Under the pieces are notes generated by a model, which did no database searches, was not told where the DNA came from, and saw only the letters and a list, made by a program, of their open reading frames with translations. 64,000 nucleotides of DNA, taken from positions 124,001 to 188,000 of the forward strand of contig NZ_CP048000.1 in the NCBI RefSeq assembly GCF_009931695.1, written 5' to 3'. Shown in pieces: positions 49,667 to 58,104 of the stretch. Numbering within the stretch: position 1 is the first letter of the stretch; each line of letters starts with the position of its first letter. The DNA is from Anaerocolumna sedimenticola (GTDB lineage Bacteria > Bacillota > Clostridia > Lachnospirales > Lachnospiraceae). A program made the position numbers and the translations under genes.

Positions 49667-50665
49667 TTAAATACAGAGTTTACAGGAATCTCTGGTTACC
49701 AGACTGGGTGATAACCGGTATATTTTCCCCTCCGCCGGTTGGTCATATTGTAAAAGCCTTAATAATTCCGTTGCACTGACATTACCAAGCTCAGTAACCG
49801 GACTATGGATTGTTGTAAGCGGCGGATTATAATAAGGAGCAAGGGTATTATCATCAAATCCCATTATACTGACCTGGTCCGGAACTTTGATTCCTGCTTC
49901 GGTTAATGCACGGATACATCCCCAAGCCATTTCATCATTAGCACAAAAAAAAGCATCCGGTAATTGGGTTCCTTTTAAAAGCAATACCCTCATCTCACTA
50001 TAAGCTACCGCTTCTTCAAAGTAGCCTCTTAAAATTATGGAATCATCAATGGGCAGTGTATATTTCTCCAGTACACCAACATAAGCTTTAAACCTGGCTT
50101 CATCATCATAATTCTCGATACCGTGTATATACCCGATTCGTCTATGCCCTTGTTTTATCAGGTATTCAACGGCCAATGCAGCGCCCTCTGAATTGTTTAT
50201 AATTACACTGGATATATGATCACCTGAATATTCCCGGTCAATAAACACAACAGGCATTTTCTTTTCGGCTATTCTGTCAATATACTCATCAGATAACCGC
50301 TCATTGAAAACGATTGCTCCTTCCACACCGGAAGATAAAATCATACCATATATTTCTTCGCTGGTATTTTCATTACTCACATATATATTTAATAGATATC
50401 CCCTCATTTTGCACTGCAGATGGATTGCCTGCATGAGCATTTTATAAAAATCACCCTGGATACTGGGTAAGAATAAACCAATCGTATTTTTTTTACATGA
50501 TTTTAAAAATTTTGCGTTCATGTTAGGAACATACTTTAGTTTTTCCACTGCATCCAGAACTTTCTTACGGGTTTCTGCACTTACCACCTCCACATTATTT
50601 AACACATTGGATACTGTTGATATAGCTACTCCGGACTCCTTGGCCACATCCTTTATTGTTACCAT
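49667..50665 (-). CDS. LacI family transcriptional regulator
   Basis: 332 residues with helix-turn-helix VTIKDVAKESGVAISTVSNV, hinge NMNAKFLKSCKKN and a sugar-binding-protein-like domain ending in TTIHSPVTELGNVSATELL. The ATG at 50665 follows TGGAGTG and is preferred over an upstream ATG at 50674. It lies 65 bp before the GH94 gene in the same direction and is the obvious local regulator of the GH94-GH30 set. I did not find a clear operator palindrome in its promoter. Confidence 0.88.
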   Translation of the reverse strand: MVTIKDVAKESGVAISTVSNVLNNVEVVSAETRKKVLDAVEKLKYVPNMNAKFLKSCKKNTIGLFLPSIQGDFYKMLMQAIHLQCKMRGYLLNIYVSNENTSEEIYGMILSSGVEGAIVFNERLSDEYIDRIAEKKMPVVFIDREYSGDHISSVIINNSEGAALAVEYLIKQGHRRIGYIHGIENYDDEARFKAYVGVLEKYTLPIDDSIILRGYFEEAVAYSEMRVLLLKGTQLPDAFFCANDEMAWGCIRALTEAGIKVPDQVSIMGFDDNTLAPYYNPPLTTIHSPVTELGNVSATELLRLLQYDQPAEGKIYRLSPSLVTRDSCKLCI

Positions 50666-50674
50666 TTTGTACAC

Positions 50675-51174
50675 TCCATTCTTCCATACTGTCTACCTAT
50701 GTCTGCTTAAAATGGATTATATAAAATTACAATACATAAAAACATTTTTATTGGAATTTTACAGGAGATTGGAATATATTTTTTGTATATTAATTATAAT
50801 TATATAGATTATATATTTTATTTTTTATGCATTAACTCCAATCTATTATTTTTTATATTTTGTTATTTGCAAATGATGGGTTAAAACACTATCATATCTT
50901 TACATTATTTGATAAAATCGTTTTTATGTAAAAGTATTTTGTACTTATTCTATATACTTACCAAACCTTTGATATACCTTTTAGTAGTTTTGTCTATTAT
51001 CACATTAAAAAAGTACCAAACTTGGCGGCCTGGCCCATAAGAGGTCTAATCTATTATATTATGTTTTGCAGTACGCAGGTATTTCAGCCGGGTCCCCCTC
51101 TCCGACTGAAACAGGTAACTCTGGGCCTCCCCCCTTACCCTTTTGTAGGCGGGGGACTACTCGTAAGACTAAAC
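50675..51174. other. 500-bp spacer with GC-rich hairpins
   Basis: The first 340 bases are very AT-rich and should include the LacI promoter. From about 51022 to 51160 the composition changes sharply. TTTCAGCCGG (51082-51091) pairs with CCGACTGAAA (51102-51111), and TCCCCCC pairs with GGCGGGGGA (about 51127-51156). This GC-rich block directly follows the amidase stop codon. No open frame or known RNA motif was recognised. Confidence 0.4.
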
Positions 51175-52623
51175 TTATAGATCTGGCGGAACCCGGTTTT
51201 TGGTATGTTGTTCATAAGTATAAGCCAGTTTCATGAGTTTTGGTTCACTGAATGCTTCAGCATTAAACGTAATACCCATACGTCTTCCATCTTTTAGAGT
51301 TCCTGCAGGAACAGTAATAAGGGGATAACCTGCTTTGTTTACCATAGGTGTTGCTTTATCACTTGGAAACAAAAGCGCATCCAGATTATATTCAGCCATA
51401 GCTGAATCGATTCCCTCTTTACTTAGGGTCAATTCATTTAATCTTCTTGAGATATACTTTTCTTCTGTTAATGTACCTGTAGTCTGCTCTGCCATTTCAA
51501 AATAAATCTGACCATACTTTAACATCTTATCTGCCCGGGTTTTATTATAACTTATTAACTCGGATAAAGAATGTACCGGTAAATGACTATCCAGGTTTGA
51601 TAAAAAATAGTTGATATTAGTTTTAAATTCATAGATTTCAATTGTCTTGGAATTGAGTTCTTTCGCATGTGATACAACCACATTATCTACCATTACTGCA
51701 CCAAGCTGTTTCATAATACCCGCAGCATTTTCAATAACAGCAATTTCTTCATCAGACAGGTCATCAAAAAAATATTCACGAGGTATTCCAATTCGGTAAC
51801 CTTCTATACCACTTTGGTCCAGAAACCGGGTATAATCAGAATACCCATTTTTCTGACTAAGTATGGTAATGGGATCTTCCTCATCGTATCCAGCTATTGC
51901 ACCAAGAATAATTGCTGCATCTTCTACTGTTCTAGCCATAGGACCTGCGGTATCCTGCAAATGAGAAACCGGTATAATTCCTCTTCGGCTCACTAAACCA
52001 ATTGTTGGTTTTATTCCTACAATACCAAGACGGCTGGAGGGATCGATTACAGAACCAGTGGTTTCTGTTCCAATGGCAGCACAACAAAAATTGCTCGTTA
52101 CTGCCACCCCTGATCCGGAACTGGAACAGCCTGTACTTAAATAATCTGTCCCGTAAGGATTTAACACCTGCCCTCCTCTTGAACTGTAACCGGCAGGCAT
52201 TTGATCAGACATATAATTAGCCCATTCTGTCATATTTGTCTTTCCTAATATGATTGCACCGGCATTTCTTAATTTATGGATAAGAAATGCATCCCGTTTT
52301 GAATACCAATCTTTTAAGGCTAAGGAACCTGCACTGGTATGCATTTTATCAGCGGTTTCTATATTATCCTTAACCAGAATGGGTATACCATGAAGCTTAC
52401 TTCGTGTCCCTTTATGAATTCTTTCATAATCCAAAGCTTTTGCTGTATGAATTGCATCCGGATTTAATTCCAAAATAGAATTTAACATCGGGCCGCCATG
52501 ATCATATCTGGCTATTCTATTTAAATACTCATAAACCAAATCCTCAGATTGTATGAGTTTTTTCGAAAATGCATTCAGTATTCCTAATATGGTTGTTTCC
52601 CTGACATCAAATTTACTGTTCAA
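51175..52623 (-). CDS. Amidase family protein (amidase signature hydrolase)
   Basis: 482 residues of the amidase-signature family, which hydrolyse amides with a Ser-cisSer-Lys triad. The lysine is in PILVKDNIETADKM. The serine-rich segment TGCSSSGSGVAVTSNFC and GTETTGSVIDPSS carry both serines. The architecture is like GatA, but no gatB or gatC genes are near, so it is a stand-alone amidase with unknown substrate. The start is a TTG at 52623 with AAGAAGGG upstream. No ATG offers a better fit. Isolated between two regions of small hairpins. Confidence 0.85.
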   Translation of the reverse strand: MNSKFDVRETTILGILNAFSKKLIQSEDLVYEYLNRIARYDHGGPMLNSILELNPDAIHTAKALDYERIHKGTRSKLHGIPILVKDNIETADKMHTSAGSLALKDWYSKRDAFLIHKLRNAGAIILGKTNMTEWANYMSDQMPAGYSSRGGQVLNPYGTDYLSTGCSSSGSGVAVTSNFCCAAIGTETTGSVIDPSSRLGIVGIKPTIGLVSRRGIIPVSHLQDTAGPMARTVEDAAIILGAIAGYDEEDPITILSQKNGYSDYTRFLDQSGIEGYRIGIPREYFFDDLSDEEIAVIENAAGIMKQLGAVMVDNVVVSHAKELNSKTIEIYEFKTNINYFLSNLDSHLPVHSLSELISYNKTRADKMLKYGQIYFEMAEQTTGTLTEEKYISRRLNELTLSKEGIDSAMAEYNLDALLFPSDKATPMVNKAGYPLITVPAGTLKDGRRMGITFNAEAFSEPKLMKLAYTYEQHTKNRVPPDL

Positions 52624-52809
52624 AATAATTATCCCTTCTTTTCATTGTGAACCATAAAAACGTATATATAAAGTATGGCTATAATCTATAATATTATGAG
52701 TTGTTTATGATTTTGCAAAAAGCAAAAGTCTGGCTTGTCAGACCCGTGCGCCGACGTACTGCCACTTCAGTGACAAGTGTAAGATAAACTCTCCTGTGAA
52801 ATAAAAAAA
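52624..52809 (-). other. Leader region of the amidase gene with short hairpins
   Basis: Small stems AGTCTG/CAGAC (about 52728-52743) and CACTT/AAGTG (about 52763-52779), with a GC-rich patch around GTGCGCCGACGTAC. No known riboswitch recognised. Probably the promoter and leader of the amidase transcript. Confidence 0.3.
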
Positions 52810-52862
52810 CTCTTTGTCAAATATAAAGTTAAATCATCTATAACTTTATATTTGACAAAGAG
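52810..52862 (-). terminator. Strong terminator of the FprA gene
   Basis: A perfect 22-bp stem begins CTCTTTGTCAAATATAAAG and has a nine-base loop. On the minus strand it is followed by seven T. Confidence 0.85.
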
Positions 52863-52911
52863 CCAAAATAAATACATATGAAAATAAAATAGATTCTATT
52901 TACTATACCGC

Positions 52912-54135
52912 TTAACCTCTGACTGCATTCTTTACTTCTTCTACCAGTTTTTTAACCTGTTCACCGACGCGCTCCAGATCTTTCGCTCCCGGGTTTCCTG
53001 TAAATTCTACCGGTTCTATAAATTCCCATCCCATGTTAAGCCTTGTCATTATTTCATCCAGTTCTTTCTGGGCACCGCCGGACCATCCATAGGAACCGAA
53101 ACGGAAAGCTTTTCGTCCATTTACTTTTTTCTTACCCAATTCTTCTAATACGGAGGCCATAGGTGGGTACATTTTAAATTCATATGTTGGCATAGCTAAT
53201 ATAATACCTGTTGACGTCCATGCCGAAGCAAGTACGGTACCCCAGGACTCTTTAGGCACCTGATGTACATGCACAAGGATATCTTCTTTTTGAAGCTGCT
53301 TAATTACATAGTTAACAGCATTTTCTGTCATACCATACATGGATCCCCAGATCAGGGTTATCTCTTCTCTTGCAGGTCCTTTTTGATAATCTGCATATTT
53401 TAAATAAGCATCCATTATTTCTTTTGGATTTCTATAAATAAGTCCATGACCAGGTGCAATCATTTTTACGGGCAAAGCCTGGCATTTAGCTACTGCTTTT
53501 TTAACCTGCATGGAGAAATAAGCAAGTACATTGGAATAATAACGTGTTGTCTCTTTTTCGTGTAAGGCAAGGTCTTCTTCCGATAACATATCAGCATAGA
53601 CGGAAGAGGTAATTTTACCAAAAGAACCAAACGCATCACAGGTAAATAGAGTTCCGGTCAGTGTATCTAATTCTGCAATGGTATCCGGCCAATGTACGTT
53701 GGGTATTTCTACGAAGTTTAATAGATGTCCGTTTCCTAAGTCCAGAGTATCATTTTCTCCAACCACTATAATATTTTCCGTTATGCCAAAGAACGAATTT
53801 AGTAAATCCTTTGCTTTTTTACTGCAGACGATTTTACAGTCCGGATTTATTTTTTTAAATGCTTCAATCCAACCGGAGTGGTCCGGTTCCATATGATTCA
53901 CGATAAGATATTCTATCGATTCCGGTGCTATATCTAATTGTTCAATTAAACCAAACAGGGTATCCGGTACGCCATCCCAACCGCAAACACCATCTATAAT
54001 GGCAGTTTTTAAACCTTTGATAATATATGAATTCAGAGAAACTCCGTTCGGGATTTCCCAGAAACCTTCAAATAATATATTTTCTACATTAATGGAAAGT
54101 TGATATATTCCATCCGCAATATTCGTTACCTTCAT
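52912..54135 (-). CDS. FprA family A-type flavoprotein (flavodiiron oxygen/NO reductase)
   Basis: 407 residues. An N-terminal metallo-beta-lactamase-like di-iron domain has the ligand motif NHMEPDHSGW (H-x-E-x-D-H), a later histidine in PNVHWPDT and an aspartate in TCDAFGSFG. A C-terminal flavodoxin domain has LIWGSMYGMTENAV. It reduces oxygen to water, or NO to N2O, using electrons from rubredoxin, and so protects strict anaerobes. Rubredoxin and rubrerythrin genes lie 3 kb away. AAGGAGG precedes the ATG. Ends at a strong terminator, so monocistronic. Confidence 0.94.
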   Translation of the reverse strand: MKVTNIADGIYQLSINVENILFEGFWEIPNGVSLNSYIIKGLKTAIIDGVCGWDGVPDTLFGLIEQLDIAPESIEYLIVNHMEPDHSGWIEAFKKINPDCKIVCSKKAKDLLNSFFGITENIIVVGENDTLDLGNGHLLNFVEIPNVHWPDTIAELDTLTGTLFTCDAFGSFGKITSSVYADMLSEEDLALHEKETTRYYSNVLAYFSMQVKKAVAKCQALPVKMIAPGHGLIYRNPKEIMDAYLKYADYQKGPAREEITLIWGSMYGMTENAVNYVIKQLQKEDILVHVHQVPKESWGTVLASAWTSTGIILAMPTYEFKMYPPMASVLEELGKKKVNGRKAFRFGSYGWSGGAQKELDEIMTRLNMGWEFIEPVEFTGNPGAKDLERVGEQVKKLVEEVKNAVRG

Positions 54136-54435
54136 AGTAAAACCTCCTTGTTATATTATTAACATCATTTTAGCTTTAATTAAATACTTAGTCAACCGGT
54201 ATTATAAAAATATATAAATTACTTGTCATAATAACTCGATTACTTTTTAAAGTAAACGTGATTAAAAAATCAATTTATCAAGATTACTATATACGTTCTT
54301 ATCGCTATGTATTTATTATTCCGTTTATTTTGGAATTAAATGAACAATTAAGGAGAGAATAATAAACTATAACATATTTACAGGATAAAAAAAGAATGAT
54401 ATAGTAATAAAAAGACGAAAGAAGGGATGCATTCC

Positions 54436-54696
54436 ATGAAAACTATAACAATGTTTGAGACAAGCTGGTGCCCCCATTGCAAACAAGCCCATAAATTCAT
54501 GGACGAACTTATGAATGAGAATCCTAGATACAAAAATTTAAAGATTCAGATAATTGATGAGGAACTGGAACCGGAGGTTGCCAACTCTTATGACTATTAT
54601 TATGTTCCCACCTATTATTTGGATTCAGAAAAAGTGCACGAGGGTGTACCGAATAAAAAAGCAATTGAGCTGCTATTTAATAATGCATTATCTTAG
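54436..54696 (+). CDS. Thioredoxin-fold protein with CPHC active site
   Basis: 86-residue glutaredoxin/thioredoxin-like protein. The active site TSWCPHCKQA is near residue 10, with the cis-proline in YVPTYYLD. A CPHC motif is typical of glutaredoxin-like or DsbA-like oxidoreductases. The ATG at 54436 has AAGAAGGG nine bases upstream. An ATG three codons earlier overlaps that site. Next to trxA in the same direction, so both probably serve thiol redox balance. Confidence 0.85.
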   Translation: MKTITMFETSWCPHCKQAHKFMDELMNENPRYKNLKIQIIDEELEPEVANSYDYYYVPTYYLDSEKVHEGVPNKKAIELLFNNALS

Positions 54697-54768
54697 TAAC
54701 TAAATCACGGAAAATTCCGTAAAACCGTTATATGATACGGCTATCAATAATACAAAGGAGATGACATT

Positions 54769-55077
54769 ATGAGTATACTTACCATAACAAAAGATAATTT
54801 TGATTCAGAAGTAATTAATTCCGACAAACCGGTTTTGCTTGATTTCTGGGCTTCCTGGTGCGGACCGTGTAAAATGGTTTCTCCCATTGTGGATGAGATT
54901 GCAAATGAAATTTCAGATATAAAAGTGGGTAAAGTTAATGTTGACGAGGAAGGAGAACTTGCCCAGAATTTTAAAATTATGTCCATACCGACTCTATTAG
55001 TTATGAAAGACGGAAAAGTTCATAATTCAACCATTGGTGTACAATCCAAGCAAAATATATTGAATTTGTTAAAATAA
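54769..55077 (+). CDS. trxA: Thioredoxin
   Basis: 102-residue thioredoxin with LDFWASWCGPCKMVSP (CGPC at about residue 32) and the cis-proline in MSIPTLLVMKDG. It reduces protein disulfides in the cytosol. AAAGGAG precedes the ATG. It lies 72 bp after the CPHC protein gene. The stop codon abuts a truncated MITE-like element, followed by a strong terminator. Confidence 0.95.
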   Translation: MSILTITKDNFDSEVINSDKPVLLDFWASWCGPCKMVSPIVDEIANEISDIKVGKVNVDEEGELAQNFKIMSIPTLLVMKDGKVHNSTIGVQSKQNILNLLK

Positions 55078-55170
55078 TTGCATAATACCATAATTGCATC
55101 TATATACCATGCAATTAATACAATTTTAGCGCAGAATCTTGCCCATAGGGCAACTGAAGCTTTGAAATAA
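55074..55170. mobile_element. MITE-like element, family 1, truncated copy
   Basis: It shares ATCTATATACCATGCAATTA and the core CTTGCCCATAGGGCAACTGA with the copies at 11796 and 17142. The left end is degenerate (ATAATTGCATAATACC) and the right end is missing. It begins at the trxA stop codon. Confidence 0.65.
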
Positions 55171-55186
55171 TAAAAATATTTCAGGC

Positions 55187-55233
55187 AAAAAGCGGATAAC
55201 AGCTGCTGTACCGGCAGTTATTATCCGCTTTTT
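55187..55233. terminator. Bidirectional terminator between trxA and the Crp/Fnr gene
   Basis: AAAAAGCGGATAA pairs with TTATCCGCTTTTT, giving A- and T-runs on both sides. It separates convergent genes. Confidence 0.85.
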
Positions 55234-55246
55234 ATAAAAACCCTAT

Positions 55247-55923
55247 TTAAAGAATCAGTTGTTTTAACTTTTTCTTATCAATTACTTTAACTCCGCCCCT
55301 TGAAAGTTCCACAATCCCTTCCTGGGCAAAATACTTAAGCATGCGTGATACCACTTCTCTGGCGCTTCCAATATATTTTGCGATCTGTTCGTGGGTAAGT
55401 TCGATTGATTCGGATTGATTTCTGGTTATTTCATCCAATAAAAAGATTGCCAAACGTTTATCAAAGCTCATAAATAAAATTTGTTCCATAGCCCACATAA
55501 CATCGGAAAAAGAATCAATTACAAGTTTATCCGTAAAATTTTCAGCATAAATATTCTGTCTGCACAACTGTTGATAATAATAAGAATCAATAAGCAAGAC
55601 ATCACTGTCAACTTCCGCATCCACATGAACATCAAAAGTGATATTATCCAATATACAGGAGGCTGACAAAATACAGATTTCATTATCTCTTAAACGGTAA
55701 AGAGTTACTTCTTTCCCCTCTTCCGATAAAATATAAATTCGCAGCTCACCTTTTTTAATTAGTAAAACACCGATACAGTCATTCTCGCCACTATGAACCC
55801 GGCTTCCTTTCTCATAATGAACCGGAGAAATATTATTAATAATAAGATTTTTTGTGAATTACTTAATTTATCCCAAAATGTTAACACCTGAGGTATATAT
55901 TTCAAATCATACTCCGACAGCAT
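55247..55923 (-). CDS. Crp/Fnr family transcriptional regulator, one frameshift
   Basis: About 225 residues after repair. A cyclic-nucleotide-binding-like beta barrel (YEKGSRVHSGENDCIGVLLI, IYILSEEGKEVTLYRL) is followed by a C-terminal winged helix (LTHEQIAKYIGSAREVVSRM). Several cysteines occur in the sensor domain (about 58, 84, 88 and 119), but no classical FNR four-cysteine set. The frame breaks at the A6 run (plus-strand T 55848-55853), and one added A joins both parts. The ATG at 55923 follows AGGAGGG. Lying between thioredoxin and rubrerythrin genes, it may respond to redox or oxygen. Confidence 0.82.
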
Positions 55924-56055
55924 ATCATCCCTCCTGACTAACGATTATCATAATTTATTATAACATTATCCTGGCCAATTACAACACCGTATTCTTTTAT
56001 ATTTATACTCGTTACGTTTTTCATGGATTATATGTTCCTTAGTATACCGAAAGAA

Positions 56056-56094
56056 AAAGCTTCAGACAGGTGTGTTACCATCTCTGAAGCCTTT
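56056..56094 (-). terminator. Terminator of the rubrerythrin gene
   Basis: AAAGCTTCAGA pairs with TCTGAAGCCTTT. On the minus strand it is followed by CTTTTTCTTT. Confidence 0.75.
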
Positions 56095-56117
56095 AAACCA
56101 GTTGTTTTAATATATTA

Positions 56118-56657
56118 TTAATAATTTTTTGCTAAAACCCTAAAATAAGCCTGGGGATGATCGCAAACCGGACATTTTTCCGGAGCCTTTTTCCCAATAT
56201 GTATATGACCGCAGTTACTGCATTGCCAAACGGTATCTCCGTCTTTAGAAAATACCAGTCCTTCTTCAATATTGGATAATAACTTACGGTATCTTTCCTC
56301 ATGTTCTTTTTCGATCTTGGCAACTGCCTCAAAAAGCCATGCGATACGGTCAAAGCCTTCTTCTCTCGCTTCTTTTGCAAAATCAGCATACATGTCCGTC
56401 CATTCATAATGTTCGCCGGCTGCTGCATCCAGTAAATTAGCCTGTGTATCCGGCATCCCGTCGTGAAGCAGTTTAAACCAGATTTTTGCATGTTCTTTTT
56501 CATTATTAGCAGTTTCTAAAAATAACTCTGAAATCTGCTCATATCCTTCTTTTTTAGCTTTAGATGCATAATAGGTATATTTATTCCTGGCTTGTGATTC
56601 TCCGGCAAAAGCGGCCTTTAAATTCGCTTCCGTTTTAGTTCCTTTTAATTCTTTCAT
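56118..56657 (-). CDS. rbr: Rubrerythrin
   Basis: 179-residue peroxide-reducing protein. The N-terminal four-helix di-iron domain has [27 protein letters not shown] and [14 protein letters not shown]. The C-terminal rubredoxin-like iron site has CSNCGHIH and [11 protein letters not shown]. It removes hydrogen peroxide using electrons from rubredoxin, whose gene lies just upstream. AAAGGA precedes the ATG. A hairpin between the two genes partly uncouples them. Confidence 0.95.
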   Translation of the reverse strand: MKELKGTKTEANLKAAFAGESQARNKYTYYASKAKKEGYEQISELFLETANNEKEHAKIWFKLLHDGMPDTQANLLDAAAGEHYEWTDMYADFAKEAREEGFDRIAWLFEAVAKIEKEHEERYRKLLSNIEEGLVFSKDGDTVWQCSNCGHIHIGKKAPEKCPVCDHPQAYFRVLAKNY

Positions 56658-56688
56658 TGTTAGTTCCTTTCTTTCTGGACTTCAGAAA

Positions 56689-56718
56689 AGAGAGCTTGTA
56701 CAAATGTACACGCTCTCT
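56689..56718 (-). terminator. Terminator after rubredoxin
   Basis: AGAGAGC pairs with GCTCTCT, with an inner GTACA/TGTAC stem. Four T follow on the minus strand. Confidence 0.7.
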
Positions 56719-56732
56719 GACTATATGTATTA

Positions 56733-56888
56733 TTAGATTTCAGTAAAAGCATCTTTCTCTAAACCGCAAACAGGGCATGTCCAATCATCAGGCAGGTCTT
56801 CCCATGCTGTTCCAGGTTCAATTCCGTTTTCAGGATCTCCTACTTCGGGATCATATACATAACCACAAGGACATTCATATTTCTTCAT
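56733..56888 (-). CDS. Rubredoxin
   Basis: 51-residue iron protein: [18 protein letters not shown] at the start and [14 protein letters not shown] at the end, with four cysteines for one iron. The first pair is C-x-C-G (CPCG) rather than the common C-x-x-C-G. The length and the rest match standard rubredoxins. It carries electrons to rubrerythrin (next gene) and probably to FprA. AGGTTTTTATT precedes the ATG. A real gene despite its small size. Confidence 0.92.
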   Translation of the reverse strand: MKKYECPCGYVYDPEVGDPENGIEPGTAWEDLPDDWTCPVCGLEKDAFTEI

Positions 56889-57080
56889 AATAAAAACCTC
56901 CATAATTTAATTTCTTTATCATATTTTGGTAAAACATGTTGTAAAGATACTGAAATTATAACATAAAAGGCAGATTATAGCAACTGAATCAATTTATACT
57001 AAGAAAATTTAATAAAATATTTATAATTTAAAAACTTCGTTTTATTACGTCCTATCATTGCTTATCAATTTGTCTTAATC

Positions 57081-57566
57081 TTATTCCGGCTGTGAAAATT
57101 TTTCAATTCTTGCAAGCATATTCTTATTGAAGTTTTCTACTTTACGGTCATATTCTTCATCCATATATTTGGATGCAAGTAAAAAATCAGCGGTAGCTTC
57201 ATTATTGGCGATTGGAATATCATATACGACAGCGATTCGAAGCAGAGCTTTTACATCAGGATCATGAGGCTGTGATTCTAAAGGATCCCAGAAAAATACG
57301 ACAAAATCAATATTTCCCTCAACGATTCTGGATCCAATCTGCTGGTCACCGCCTAATGGGCCGCTGTTGTATCCCTTAACCGGAAGTCCTGTTTGTTCCG
57401 AAATAAGGCGTGCTGTAGTTCCTGTGCCGCATAAAAAGTGATTTTTTAATATATCTTTATTTTTATCTGCCCATTGTACCAGTTCCTGTTTTTTTCCGTC
57501 ATGGGCTATTAATGCAATACTTTTTTTCTTTCCAATTTTAAAATAAATGTAATCGTCTAATAACAT
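57081..57566 (-). CDS. mgsA: Methylglyoxal synthase
   Basis: 161-residue cytosolic enzyme that converts dihydroxyacetone phosphate to methylglyoxal and phosphate, a bypass that relieves sugar-phosphate stress. It has IALIAHDGKK at the start, CGTGTTARLI, the phosphate-binding SGPLGGDQQIG, the catalytic aspartate in FFWDPLESQPHDPDVKALLR and IPIANNEATADF. GGGAGG precedes the ATG. A stand-alone gene between rubredoxin and citrate synthase. Its substrate is the same triose phosphate that the aldolase pathways in this window generate. Confidence 0.95.
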   Translation of the reverse strand: MLLDDYIYFKIGKKKSIALIAHDGKKQELVQWADKNKDILKNHFLCGTGTTARLISEQTGLPVKGYNSGPLGGDQQIGSRIVEGNIDFVVFFWDPLESQPHDPDVKALLRIAVVYDIPIANNEATADFLLASKYMDEEYDRKVENFNKNMLARIEKFSQPE

Positions 57567-58104
57567 GCTGCCTCCCTTTATCCATAAGTTTTTATGGATT
57601 GAAACTTTTTTTAATTATTGCCATATTATTTAATAACTCTTCCTAATATACACTAAGACAATTTCTTAGATAATTCTATCATAATTGCTTTTCTAAAAAA
57701 ATGCAATCCTTATCTATCATTCAAAAGAAGTATTGTTAAAATATATTGATATTTGCAGGATTTTTCAAATTAAAATAACTGAAACATTTGGGATAAGTAA
57801 AGTTTCATATAAGGATACTCTAATTATCGGCATGTTAACACAATGTATTTTTAACAGTTTTTTGTGATTAAATACTACTTTTCAATTTCCAGTTTTTGAT
57901 ATAAAAGTAAATTTTCTTGTTATTGATACATTTTTGTGCTACAATATACTTGTATACAGTAAATCCCAAAATACAACTTTATTCAACCAGTACATGATTC
58001 GTCTTACTTAGTGGTATGTAAATAAAACATGATTAGTTGATTATTTGCATATCTGCTTTCCCTATTCGTAAGTTGTACTTTTGGTTAACAAACAGGAGGT
58101 AAAT
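57567..58104. other. AT-rich spacer holding the citrate synthase promoter
   Basis: No gene seen. A candidate sigma-A promoter has TTGATA at 57923-57928 and TATACT at 57945-57950, 16 bases apart, about 155 bp before the citrate synthase start. The long leader could carry control elements, but none was recognised. Confidence 0.35.
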
